From Opitutia bacterium (GTDB taxonomy: Bacteria > Verrucomicrobiota > Verrucomicrobiae > Opitutales > UBA953), in assembly GCA_947488485.1 (NCBI GenBank), contig CANKZO010000022.1, positions 1 through 21,980 of the forward strand: 21,980 nt of DNA. The letters are read 5' to 3'. The notes under the pieces were generated by a model. It saw only the letters and a program-made list of their open reading frames with translations, ran no database searches and was not told the DNA's origin. Below are positions 6,276 to 13,661 of this stretch, piece after piece (the first letter of the stretch is position 1; each line of letters starts with the position of its first letter). The translations under genes were made by a program, and so were the position numbers.

Positions 6276-6919
6276 TGGGTGTGGCCGTGATCGTGGCCGT
6301 CGCCATGATCATGGTCGTGACCGTGGCCGTGGTCATGGTGACCTTCGCCGGCGAAAAGTACTGGGAGCAGGAGCACCAGGCCGGCGATGAAGGCCGGAGC
6401 CCAGGCATTGCGCAGGTCATGGGCCGCGAGGAAAGGATAGAAGGCCACGTAGCCGGCGAGCGCCCAGGCGCCAAGGTGGTTGGGGAAGATCCAGAGGCCC
6501 TTGAGGCCGGCGTCGTTGGCGCGGCGCTGGACGTAGACCGAGAGGAAGCCGGCGAAGAACACGGCGGACAGGATCAGGAGGAAGACCGCGAAGGGGGCCC
6601 AGCCTTCGACGGCGTGGTGATGGATCTCATCGGCCTGCTTCTTGAAGTCGGCGGAGACGGCGGCCTCAGCCTGGGCCTTGGCGGCCGCGGCGTCGAAGGT
6701 CTTGCCCTTGGCGGCGGTCTTGGCCTTGGCGACGGCCTTGTCGACCAGCGCGGCCTTGACGACGGCTTCCTCATGGTGGGCTTCCGCTTCCGGAAGCGTG
6801 TGGCTCATGTAATGATGGGCTACGAAGGACACGCCGTAGAAGACGGCGCCCAGGATGACAGTGTTGATAGCCAGGCCGAGGCGGCCGAGGGGCTTGGTAA
6901 GGTCCAGCGAGATGCTCAT
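6272..6919 (-). CDS. Membrane protein with histidine-rich C-terminal tail, function unknown
   Basis: 215 residues from the ATG at 6919 (MSISLDLTKPL); upstream in-frame codons lie in the intergenic region and give an unlikely Arg-rich extension. Predicted order: membrane helix about 14-34; a soluble Ala/Lys-rich stretch about 45-100 (KAVAKAKTAAKGK) with extra His patches (AHH, HHYMSH, EIHHHAVE); then about three membrane helices between 105 and 190. The last 23 residues are almost only Gly, Asp and His, with 11 His. Such tails bind Zn, Ni or Co in metallochaperones and CDF or NikM/CbtB-type proteins. The VQRRANDAGLKGLWIF segment weakly recalls DUF805 (RRxxDxGxxGxW). No known transporter family is recognised. 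It converges on surE with six bases between the genes. Confidence 0.8.
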   Translation of the reverse strand: MSISLDLTKPLGRLGLAINTVILGAVFYGVSFVAHHYMSHTLPEAEAHHEEAVVKAALVDKAVAKAKTAAKGKTFDAAAAKAQAEAAVSADFKKQADEIHHHAVEGWAPFAVFLLILSAVFFAGFLSVYVQRRANDAGLKGLWIFPNHLGAWALAGYVAFYPFLAAHDLRNAWAPAFIAGLVLLLPVLFAGEGHHDHGHGHDHDHGDGHDHGHTH

Positions 6920-6931
6920 GGTGCGAAGCGG

Positions 6932-6960
6932 CAACCTAGGTCCGCCGCCCTGCCCTTCAA
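6932..6960 (-). promoter_or_regulatory. Putative promoter of the His-rich membrane protein gene
   Basis: On the minus strand TTGAAG is followed by about 16 bases and TAGGTT, some 13 bases before the ATG at 6919. The region between this gene and the divergent HAD gene is 88 bases and holds nothing else obvious beyond the HAD promoter-like element. Placement is by eye. Confidence 0.35.
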
Positions 6961-6968
6961 TTCCAAAC

Positions 6969-6997
6969 TTGGAAACCGTCCGCCGACCCGCCTGATT
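6969..6997 (+). promoter_or_regulatory. Putative promoter of the HAD phosphatase gene
   Basis: TTGGAA (6969-6974), a 17-base spacer and CTGATT (6992-6997), ten bases before the ATG at 7008. The CTGATTGG sequence ten bases (from the end of CTGATT) before an ATG recurs at 7695-7702 upstream of the RecD2-like gene, which supports a functional element. Confidence 0.35.
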
Positions 6998-7007
6998 GGG
7001 GTCAGCC

Positions 7008-7667
7008 ATGGCCCGCCCCCTCCCTGAAACCGTCCTTTTCGACCTCGACGGCACGCTGGTCGACAACTTCGAAGCCATCCACCGCTGCTACGATGACGTG
7101 ATGGGCATGATGGGCCTGCCGGGCGTCACCCTGGAGCAGATCCGACGAGCGGTCGGCGGTTCCGTCAACGTCACGGTCGTCAAGCTGGCCGGCGAAGCCA
7201 ACGCCCCCACCGCCACCCGGCTCTTCCGCGAACACTTCCCGTCGGTGATGTATCATGGCCTGCGCGCCTACCCCGGCTGCCGCGAGATCCTCGTCGGTCT
7301 CCGCGCCAAGGGTATCCGCGTCGCAGTCTACACCAACAAGGACGACGCCAACTCCAAGAAGATCATGGAGCACCTCGGTCTGGACGACGTCGTCGACGCG
7401 GTCTTCGGCACCAACGTCCACCCCTGGCGCAAGCCGCAGGCGGAGTTCACGCACTTCGTGCTCTCGACCCTCAAGGCCGACGCCAGCCGGACGGTCATGG
7501 TCGGCGATTCGCCGTTCGACATCTCCACGGCCCGCAACGGCAAGTTGGCCGCCATCCATTGCGTGACGACCGGCAGCCATACCGCCGAGGAACTCGCCCC
7601 CTACGCCCCGGACACCGTCCACGCGGGCCTGCCCGAACTAGGCCGTGAGCTCTTCGGGCTGGGTTGA
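7008..7667 (+). CDS. HAD-superfamily phosphatase (phosphoglycolate phosphatase-like)
   Basis: 219 residues from the ATG at 7008; an in-frame TTG at 6996 is less likely. All four HAD motifs are present: FDLDGT with nucleophile D12 and acid/base D14; T109 in VAVYTNKDD; K142 in WRKPQ; and GDSPFD with D167 and D171 for magnesium. A helical cap (about 18-85) marks it as subclass IA, the group of Gph and PpaX-type phosphatases. The likely reaction is phosphate-monoester hydrolysis in the cytosol. 2-Phosphoglycolate is the best family guess but the substrate cannot be read from sequence. It lies 43 bases upstream of the RecD2-like helicase, so a repair-related housekeeping role (clearing phosphoglycolate from DNA ends, as proposed for Gph) is possible. 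Confidence 0.92.
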   Translation: MARPLPETVLFDLDGTLVDNFEAIHRCYDDVMGMMGLPGVTLEQIRRAVGGSVNVTVVKLAGEANAPTATRLFREHFPSVMYHGLRAYPGCREILVGLRAKGIRVAVYTNKDDANSKKIMEHLGLDDVVDAVFGTNVHPWRKPQAEFTHFVLSTLKADASRTVMVGDSPFDISTARNGKLAAIHCVTTGSHTAEELAPYAPDTVHAGLPELGRELFGLG

Positions 7668-7710
7668 TTTTCGTTTCGCTCCCGCCCCGCGGGGCTGATT
7701 GGCTCACCTC

Positions 7711-9897
7711 ATGTCGCCGCCACGCGAACCGCCGCGCGGACCCGAAACCACTCTTTCGGGCGTGGTCGAGCGCATCCTGTGGCTCGACGAAGAGACGCAT
7801 TTCACGATCGCGGAACTCGCGCCCGAGGCCGGCGAGAAGGTCATCATCCTCGGCAACATGACCGGCCTGCAGTGCGGCGAGACGGTCGACGTCAGCGGTC
7901 ACTGGGAACGCCACCCTTCGCACGGCCCGCAGTTGCGCGTACGCACGTTCAGCTCGCGCCTGCCCTCTTCGGTCCACGGCATCCGCAAATACCTCGGCAG
8001 CGGTCTCATCAAAGGCATCGGCAAGACCTACGCCGACAAGATCGTCGCCCGCTTCGGCGTCCGCACCTTCGACATCATCTCCAACCAGTCGGGCCGCCTC
8101 CGCGAAGTCGACGGCATCGGTCCCGGCCGCGCGAAGGCCATCAAGGCCGCCTGGGACGACCAGAAGGCCCTGCGCGAGGTCATGGTCTTCCTGCAGACCT
8201 ACGGCGTGACCAACTCCCTCTGCATCCGCATCGTCAAGGCCTACGGACAGGATGCGAAGAAAGTCCTCACCACCGAACCTTACCGCGTCTGCCGCGAAGT
8301 CGAAGGCGTCGGCTTCAAGACCGCGGACAAGATTGCCCGCAATCTCGGCCTGCCCACCGCCGGCCCGCAGCGCGTCGACGCCGGCATCCTGCACACGCTC
8401 GAAGAACTCGAGGGCGAAGGCCACAGCGCCTTCCCCGACGAAGGCCTGCTCGAGAAGGCCACCGAACTCCTCGAGGTCGACAAGACGATCGTCCATGACC
8501 GCCTGCGCAAGCTGATGGAAGAAGACGCCGTGGGCGTGCTCTCCACGCGCGGCGTGCGCCTCGTGCAGCTCCGCCTCCAGGAGAAGGCCGAGAAGTCCAT
8601 CGCCGCCTCGATCCAGCGCTTCGTCGCCACGCCGTCGGGCCTGCCGACCATCATCGCGGATAAGGCCGTCGAATGGGCCCAGACCCGCGCCGGCTTCGCC
8701 TTCTCGCCCGCGCAGGCGGCCGGCGTGATGATGGCGCTGCAGAACAAGGTCACCGTCCTTACCGGCGGTCCCGGCACAGGTAAGACGACCATCCTCAAGG
8801 CCCTCTGCGACATCCTCGGCGCCAAGCGCGTGCGCATGGCCCTCGGCGCACCGACGGGTCGCGCGGCGAAGCGCATGACCGAGGCGACCCGCGTGGCGGC
8901 CTCGACGATCCATCGCCTCCTCAAGTTCGATCCGGCGGAGGGCGGCTTCACCGCCAATGCGGAGAGCCCGCTCGCGACGGACTTCGTCATCATCGACGAA
9001 TCGTCGATGCTCGATACCAAGCTGGCCGCGGCGCTCCTGCGCGCGGTGCCCGGCACGGCCCACGTGCTGCTCGTCGGCGACGTCAACCAGCTCCCGTCCG
9101 TCGGCGCCGGCAATGTGCTCGGTGACCTCATCGATTCCGGCGCGGCCGCGGTGACGCGTCTCGACACGGTCTTCCGCCAGGGCGCCCGGAGCGGCATCGT
9201 CACGGTCGCCCACGGCATCCTGCACGCCGACACCTCCCCGCCCACGCCGGTCGAGGATCCGGCGAAACTGGACTTCACCCAGGACATCCACTTCGTGCGC
9301 GTCGACGACCCCGAGGCCTGCGTGGCGATGGTCACGAAGCTCTGCTGCGATATCCTCCCGAAGGCGCTTCGCTTCGACCCGCTGCGCGACATCCAGGTGC
9401 TGGCGCCGATGCACAAAGGCACCGGCGGCATCCAGGCCTTCAACCAAGCCCTGCAAGGCCGCCTGCGCGGCGCCGATGCCCGCCCGGGGCGCATCCAGCC
9501 GGGCGACAAGGTCATCCAGACCCGCAATAACTACGACAAGAACGTCTTCAACGGCGACTTCGGCGTGGTGCTCGGCCAGAACGAAGAAGGCACGCTGCTG
9601 ATCGACTTCGACGGCGCGCGCGTCGAGCTCGAGCGCGGCGAACAGGGCGACCTGCACCTCGCCTACGCGGTGAGTATCCATAAGTCCCAGGGCTCGGAAT
9701 TCCCGGCCGTGGTCGTCCCCCTGCTCCGCCAGCACAGCATCATGCTCGCGCGTAACCTCGTCTACACCGCCGTCACGCGCGGCCGCAAGCAGGTCATCCT
9801 CGTCGGCGACCCCACCGCTTACGCGATGGCGGTGCGCAACGCTTCGGACTCGCGCCGCATCACGGGCCTCCTCCCCCGCCTCCGCGGCGAGGAGTGA
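7711..9897 (+). CDS. ATP-dependent RecD2-type DNA helicase (SF1)
   Basis: 728 residues, the RecD2 length (about 720-800), from the ATG at 7711 (a TTG lies four codons upstream). Domain order: an N-terminal OB-like barrel (to about 90), helix-hairpin-helix turns (GLIKGIGKTYADKI, REVDGIGPGRAKAI, REVEGVGFKTADKI), a winged-helix-like region, then two RecA-like domains. Walker A GGPGTGKTT is at 352-360, Walker B VIIDESSML at 426-434, GDVNQLPSVGAGNVL follows, and the C-terminal motifs are AVSIHKSQGSEFPAVVVPL and YTAVTRGRKQVILVGD. The long pre-helicase region separates it from RecBCD RecD, and no recB or recC lies nearby. RecD2 unwinds DNA 5'-3' and functions in repair and fork maintenance. Its stop codon directly abuts that of the convergent U32 gene. 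Confidence 0.95.
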   Translation: MSPPREPPRGPETTLSGVVERILWLDEETHFTIAELAPEAGEKVIILGNMTGLQCGETVDVSGHWERHPSHGPQLRVRTFSSRLPSSVHGIRKYLGSGLIKGIGKTYADKIVARFGVRTFDIISNQSGRLREVDGIGPGRAKAIKAAWDDQKALREVMVFLQTYGVTNSLCIRIVKAYGQDAKKVLTTEPYRVCREVEGVGFKTADKIARNLGLPTAGPQRVDAGILHTLEELEGEGHSAFPDEGLLEKATELLEVDKTIVHDRLRKLMEEDAVGVLSTRGVRLVQLRLQEKAEKSIAASIQRFVATPSGLPTIIADKAVEWAQTRAGFAFSPAQAAGVMMALQNKVTVLTGGPGTGKTTILKALCDILGAKRVRMALGAPTGRAAKRMTEATRVAASTIHRLLKFDPAEGGFTANAESPLATDFVIIDESSMLDTKLAAALLRAVPGTAHVLLVGDVNQLPSVGAGNVLGDLIDSGAAAVTRLDTVFRQGARSGIVTVAHGILHADTSPPTPVEDPAKLDFTQDIHFVRVDDPEACVAMVTKLCCDILPKALRFDPLRDIQVLAPMHKGTGGIQAFNQALQGRLRGADARPGRIQPGDKVIQTRNNYDKNVFNGDFGVVLGQNEEGTLLIDFDGARVELERGEQGDLHLAYAVSIHKSQGSEFPAVVVPLLRQHSIMLARNLVYTAVTRGRKQVILVGDPTAYAMAVRNASDSRRITGLLPRLRGEE

Positions 9898-12426
9898 TCA
9901 GAGCCGCACGCGCATCGTCCCGCGCGTGACACCGAGCTGGTTCAGGACCTTGAGGTCGTTCCAGAGGGCGGTGCCGTCGATATCGCCCTTCAGCAGGGCC
10001 TGATACTTCTCGAGCGTACGTGAGACCGTGGCGGCATCCTCGTCGACGAACTCGACGCGGAAACGGCGGACGCCCAGCGCGAGCAGTTGGGTGACGTATT
10101 CGGCACCGGTCTGGGCGCGTGAGTTGAAGAGCGTGTTCCGGCAGCCGGCGTCGGCCTTGAGGATGTGCTCGGCGCCGACGCGGTCGCGCAGCTTGACGCG
10201 GTGCGTCTCGCATGGGCGGCCGCAGTCGCGGTAATCCTTGCCCTTGGAGAGGAAGGTACAGAACACGCAGTGCTCCATATGGAACATCGGCATGTGCTGA
10301 TGGACCGTGACCTCGAACCATTCCGGCGGCGCGGATTGGAAGAGCGCGGTGACCTGCTCGGAGTTGAGGTCGTAAGAGACCGTGAGTCCTTCGAGGGCGT
10401 GCTCGCGCATGAGCCACTCGGCGGTCAGGCCGTTGGCGACGTTCAGCGAAAAGTCGGCGCGGAGGCGCTTGCCCTTGAAGGCGCGGAGATCTTCGTGATT
10501 GCGCACCAGGTAGCCGTCGGCCTCGCAGGAGAGCACGATCTCGCTGATGCGTCCTTCGCCCTGCTTATGGATACGTGGGCCCATGGCCCAGAACTCGACC
10601 TTGCGGCCGGCTTCCTGCTCGTAGGCGCGGACGCGCGCGACGGCGGCGCGGAACTTCTTCGGGTCTTCGTATTCGGCGTAGATGACGCGGGCGCCGCTCG
10701 CGAGGGCGGGCTCGAGCTGCTCGGGTTCGCGGATGACGACGATGATCTCGGCCTCACCGGGACGCTTCGGTTCAAAGGGGGCGACCTTGGTGGCTTCTTC
10801 CTCGTAAGGCAGCAAGGTCCAGCGGAGGGGTTGGCTGCGGAGCTTCGTGATCTGCTCGGCGAGGTCGCGGCGGAGGCGGTTCAGTTCGCTGACCGGGATG
10901 ATGAGGGCGCCTTCGAGGTCGGCCTGCAGTTCGCCCATCTCGAAGCCCGTGTCGCCGAGGCGGCCGAGCTGGTCGCGGAGCGTGGTGACATCCATCGGAC
11001 GCTTCTCGGCCGCGGCGCACGGCATCGCGGTCTCGCCGGCGACGACATGGCCCTCGCCGTCGTTGAATTCGACGCGCAGGGGCTGGCCGAGACGGCCGAT
11101 GACCTTGGCGTGGAGCGGGCGACGGAAGTTGGCCTTCTCGCGGTCCCAGGAATCATGCAGACGTTTGTCGAGCTCCTGGTCCTTGGTCTTCCAGAGGATC
11201 GCACCGGTCTTCACCAGCGACCAGTCGACGTCTTCGCGGCCGAAGCGGACGAACGTCAGGCCGCCGCGGGCGGGCTCGAGTCCGTGGACGAAGCCACCCT
11301 GCTCGCGTTCGGCCGGCTTGCCTTGGTCGAAGACGACGCCGTCGCCGGGCTTGAGCGGGCCTTCGAGACGCATCGTCACGCCGTTCGAGGCGACGTCGAC
11401 GACCGTGCCGAGGTAGGCGCCGCGCTTCTTGCCGAAGCGGGCGTGGACGAGCTGCTGGTTGTCGATGCCGCGGAGCCAGCCCGTGTGCAGGCCGCGCGAG
11501 AACGTCATCTGCATCGCGTAATCCTCTTCCTGCCGGATCTGCAAGGCGGCGCGGTCGGCATCGGCACCCTTGGCGAAAGCATCCCAGGCGGCGTCCACCG
11601 CGCGACGGTAGGCCTTCGTGATGGCGGCGACGTATTCGGGGGACTTCAGGCGGCCCTCGATCTTCAAGGAGCGGATGCCGGCGCGGATCAGGTCGGGCAC
11701 GACTTCGATGCCGGCGAGGTCCTGCGGGGAGAGGAGATAGGCCTTGTCACCGAGGTCGCGGACCACGCCGTCGACCACGAGTTCGTAAGGCAGGCGGCAG
11801 GCTTGGGCGCATTCGCCGCGGTTGGCCGAGCGGCCACCGAGCGATTCGCTCGTCAGGCACTGGCCGGAATAAGCGACGCAGAGCGCGCCGTGGACGAAGA
11901 CCTCGAGGTCGAGGGGGGCGCCTTGGGCGGCCTGTTCCGTCTGCATCTTCTGCATCTCCGGGATCGAGACCTCGCGACCGAGCACGGCGAGCGAAGCGCC
12001 CAGACCGCGGGCGTAATCGACGCCCGCCGCGCTCGTCACCGTCATCTGCGTCGAGGCATGGATCGGGAAGTCAGGCGAGATGCGGCGGATGAGGCGGCAG
12101 ATGCCGGGGTCTTGGACGATGGCGGCGTCGACGCCGGCCGCGACGATCGAGCGGAGCGTGCGCGCGGCCTCGGCGAGTTCGTCGGGAAAGATCAGCGTAT
12201 TGAACGTCACGTAGCCCTTCACGCCGCGGCCGTGCAGGTAGGCCATGAGCTCCGGCAGGTCAGACTCTTCGAAGTTCTTGGCCCGGACGCGGGCGTTGAA
12301 GCGGCCGATGCCGAAGAACACCGCGTCGGCGCCGTTCTCGACCGCCGCGCGGACGCAGTCCCATTCGCCGGCCGGGGCGAGGACTTCGGGCTTACGGAGG
12401 GAGGTGAGGAGGCTGATGGCGGACAC
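9898..12426 (-). CDS. Peptidase U32 family protein (RlhA/YdcP-type), double-module
   Basis: 842 residues from a GTG at 12426. Further upstream codons would run into the divergent gene and precede the conserved opening KPEVLAPAGEWDCVRAAVENGADAVFFG. The U32 signature is complete at 175-192 (EVFVHGALCVAYSGQCLTS), with C183, C190, C206 and C210 forming a likely metal or Fe-S site. A middle beta domain of the DUF3656/collagenase-like kind follows, then a second U32-like barrel (about 600-842) with its own Cys set (C720, C723 and two more in YRDCGRPCE). U32 proteins such as E. coli RlhA, TrhP and UbiU/V act in prephenate- or iron-dependent RNA hydroxylation or quinone hydroxylation rather than proteolysis. 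23S rRNA hydroxylation is the best guess here, by architecture only. RlhA itself is about 650 residues; the extra module explains the length. Confidence 0.93.
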   Translation of the reverse strand: MSAISLLTSLRKPEVLAPAGEWDCVRAAVENGADAVFFGIGRFNARVRAKNFEESDLPELMAYLHGRGVKGYVTFNTLIFPDELAEAARTLRSIVAAGVDAAIVQDPGICRLIRRISPDFPIHASTQMTVTSAAGVDYARGLGASLAVLGREVSIPEMQKMQTEQAAQGAPLDLEVFVHGALCVAYSGQCLTSESLGGRSANRGECAQACRLPYELVVDGVVRDLGDKAYLLSPQDLAGIEVVPDLIRAGIRSLKIEGRLKSPEYVAAITKAYRRAVDAAWDAFAKGADADRAALQIRQEEDYAMQMTFSRGLHTGWLRGIDNQQLVHARFGKKRGAYLGTVVDVASNGVTMRLEGPLKPGDGVVFDQGKPAEREQGGFVHGLEPARGGLTFVRFGREDVDWSLVKTGAILWKTKDQELDKRLHDSWDREKANFRRPLHAKVIGRLGQPLRVEFNDGEGHVVAGETAMPCAAAEKRPMDVTTLRDQLGRLGDTGFEMGELQADLEGALIIPVSELNRLRRDLAEQITKLRSQPLRWTLLPYEEEATKVAPFEPKRPGEAEIIVVIREPEQLEPALASGARVIYAEYEDPKKFRAAVARVRAYEQEAGRKVEFWAMGPRIHKQGEGRISEIVLSCEADGYLVRNHEDLRAFKGKRLRADFSLNVANGLTAEWLMREHALEGLTVSYDLNSEQVTALFQSAPPEWFEVTVHQHMPMFHMEHCVFCTFLSKGKDYRDCGRPCETHRVKLRDRVGAEHILKADAGCRNTLFNSRAQTGAEYVTQLLALGVRRFRVEFVDEDAATVSRTLEKYQALLKGDIDGTALWNDLKVLNQLGVTRGTMRVRL

Positions 12427-12541
12427 GGGGACAGGTAGGCATAGTCCGCCCTTCCCTGCAAAGAGCAATTCAGGCCCCAGACCGGCCGGGCAGGCGCTTC
12501 CGGGATTGCCCCGGGGCGCCCTTCCCGCCCTAATCGAACCT
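12427..12541. promoter_or_regulatory. Divergent promoter region between U32 and dUTPase-like genes
   Basis: 115 bases without coding. Plus strand: TTGCCC 12506-12511, 18-base spacer, CTAATC 12530-12535, then six bases to the ATG at 12542. Minus strand: TTGCAG (12460-12455), 17-base spacer, CTACCT (12437-12432), then six bases (12431-12427) to the GTG at 12426 within one base of count. Both predict starts of transcription at or beside the start codon. The spacer on the plus side contains the 10-bp palindrome GCCCCGGGGC (12508-12517). GTAGGCATAG (12435-12444) repeats 4-13. Confidence 0.4.
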
Positions 12542-12916
12542 ATGTCCGACAAGCTCGAAGAAATCTTCCAGATGCAGCAGGCGCTCAACAAGCGCATCGG
12601 CGTCGAAACCGCCGGCATGACCGAGGAGGAGAAGATCAAATGGGTCCTCAACTACCTCCGCGCCATGCAGCAGGAGATGGCCGAGCTGACCGACTCCGTA
12701 CCCTGGAAGTGGTGGGCCAAATACCAGAAGTTCGACGAGCAGAACGCCCGCGTCGAGGTCATCGACCTCTTCCACTTCCTCATCTCCATCGCCCAGGTCC
12801 TCGGCATGTCCGCGGACGACGTCTACCAGGCCTACCTGAAGAAGAACGCCGTCAACCACCAGCGACAGGACTCCGGCTACGTCAAGAAGGACGAAAACGA
12901 CTCCCGCCACATCTAA
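12542..12916 (+). CDS. MazG-like / dUTPase_2-type nucleotide pyrophosphatase
   Basis: 124 residues, all helical in appearance. The metal-binding pattern of the all-alpha NTP pyrophosphatase superfamily is visible: E45xxE48 (QEMAEL) and E72xxD75 (VEVIDLFHFLISIA). The aromatic run VPWKWWAK between them matches the FKWW-type block of dimeric dUTPases (dUTPase_2), and the C-terminal NHQRQDSGYVKKD supplies the usual Asn, Arg, Gly-Tyr nucleotide contacts. The likely reaction is dUTP (or a related NTP) to NMP plus pyrophosphate, keeping uracil out of DNA. The substrate is inferred; no other dut gene is visible in the window. No Shine-Dalgarno precedes the ATG, which sits six bases after a promoter-like -10. 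It ends ten bases before the pseudopilin gene. Confidence 0.85.
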   Translation: MSDKLEEIFQMQQALNKRIGVETAGMTEEEKIKWVLNYLRAMQQEMAELTDSVPWKWWAKYQKFDEQNARVEVIDLFHFLISIAQVLGMSADDVYQAYLKKNAVNHQRQDSGYVKKDENDSRHI

Positions 12917-12926
12917 TTCTCCCCCC

Positions 12927-13661
12927 ATGTCCCGCCCCTCCGTCCGCCGCGCCGGTTTCACCCTCGTCGAGCTCCTCGTCGTCATCCTGGTGATCGGCAT
13001 CCTCGCCACGATCACCTTCGGCCTCTTCAAGGCCGCCAACATCGGTCGCAATAAGTCCAAGTCCAAGGGCGAGATCCAGGCGATCTCCATGGCCGCCCAG
13101 AGCTACCGCAAGGCCTACGGTGAATTCCCTTGCTGCGCCACCGGCACTGACGACCGCTTCCGCCGCGACCTGCTCGACCAGCTGCTCGGCCGTCGCCTCC
13201 TGCGTTTCGCCACCCCGGGCGCCCCGCCCAGCCTGCTCGCCTTCGATGACGTCTCCCTCCCGGGCGCCAATCGTCAGATCCGCAGCTTCCTGAGCACCGG
13301 CGACGTCATGACCAACGACGACTCCCAGATCAGCGCCAACGACTGGCGCGGGGGCAACGCCGCCTGCCGCGAGTTCGTCGACGCCTGGGGCAATCCCTAC
13401 GACTACCGTTACCGCGTGCTGACCACCCAAGCCCGCTTCCTGGAGTGGAAATCTCCGAGCTTCCTCGTGGTCTCCTGCTCCGCCAACTTCAACGAGCCCG
13501 CCGTCGAAGGCGAACCGCCTACGCTCGCCGAATACTGGGACTCGGCTCCCGCCGGCGGCAGCACGATGATCCGCTCGGGCATCGTCCCCACCAGCTATTT
13601 CGACGAGTCCGGCTCGAACGGTCCCTTCCGCGCTGACAATATCGTCAATTGGTCGAACTGA
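12927..13661 (+). CDS. Type II secretion/type IV pilus pseudopilin (GspG-like prepilin)
   Basis: 244 residues. The prepilin peptidase site is textbook: MSRPSVRRAG then FTLVELLVVI, cut after Gly10, with Phe11 becoming residue 1 and Glu15 the conserved +5 glutamate. A hydrophobic helix runs to about residue 31. The globular part is longer than GspG (about 140 mature residues), but keeps the QSYRKAYGEFP helix start and the DAWGNPYDYRYR segment typical of GspG and of the many minor pseudopilins of Verrucomicrobiota and Planctomycetota. No other secretion or pilus gene is adjacent, so this is an orphan pilin that would depend on machinery encoded elsewhere. The 3' end overlaps the convergent PAP2 gene by 17 bases. 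Confidence 0.9.
   Translation: MSRPSVRRAGFTLVELLVVILVIGILATITFGLFKAANIGRNKSKSKGEIQAISMAAQSYRKAYGEFPCCATGTDDRFRRDLLDQLLGRRLLRFATPGAPPSLLAFDDVSLPGANRQIRSFLSTGDVMTNDDSQISANDWRGGNAACREFVDAWGNPYDYRYRVLTTQARFLEWKSPSFLVVSCSANFNEPAVEGEPPTLAEYWDSAPAGGSTMIRSGIVPTSYFDESGSNGPFRADNIVNWSN

Noticed and set aside
7495..9735. A 746-codon open frame on the minus strand opposite the helicase gene
   Set aside because: It is a GC-rich antisense shadow: the product is rich in Arg, Ala, Gly, Glu and Asp with no domain, while the plus strand encodes a complete RecD2 with all motifs.
10165..12438. A 757-codon open frame on the plus strand opposite the U32 gene
   Set aside because: The composition is biased and no motifs are present; the minus strand carries an unambiguous U32 signature over the same span.
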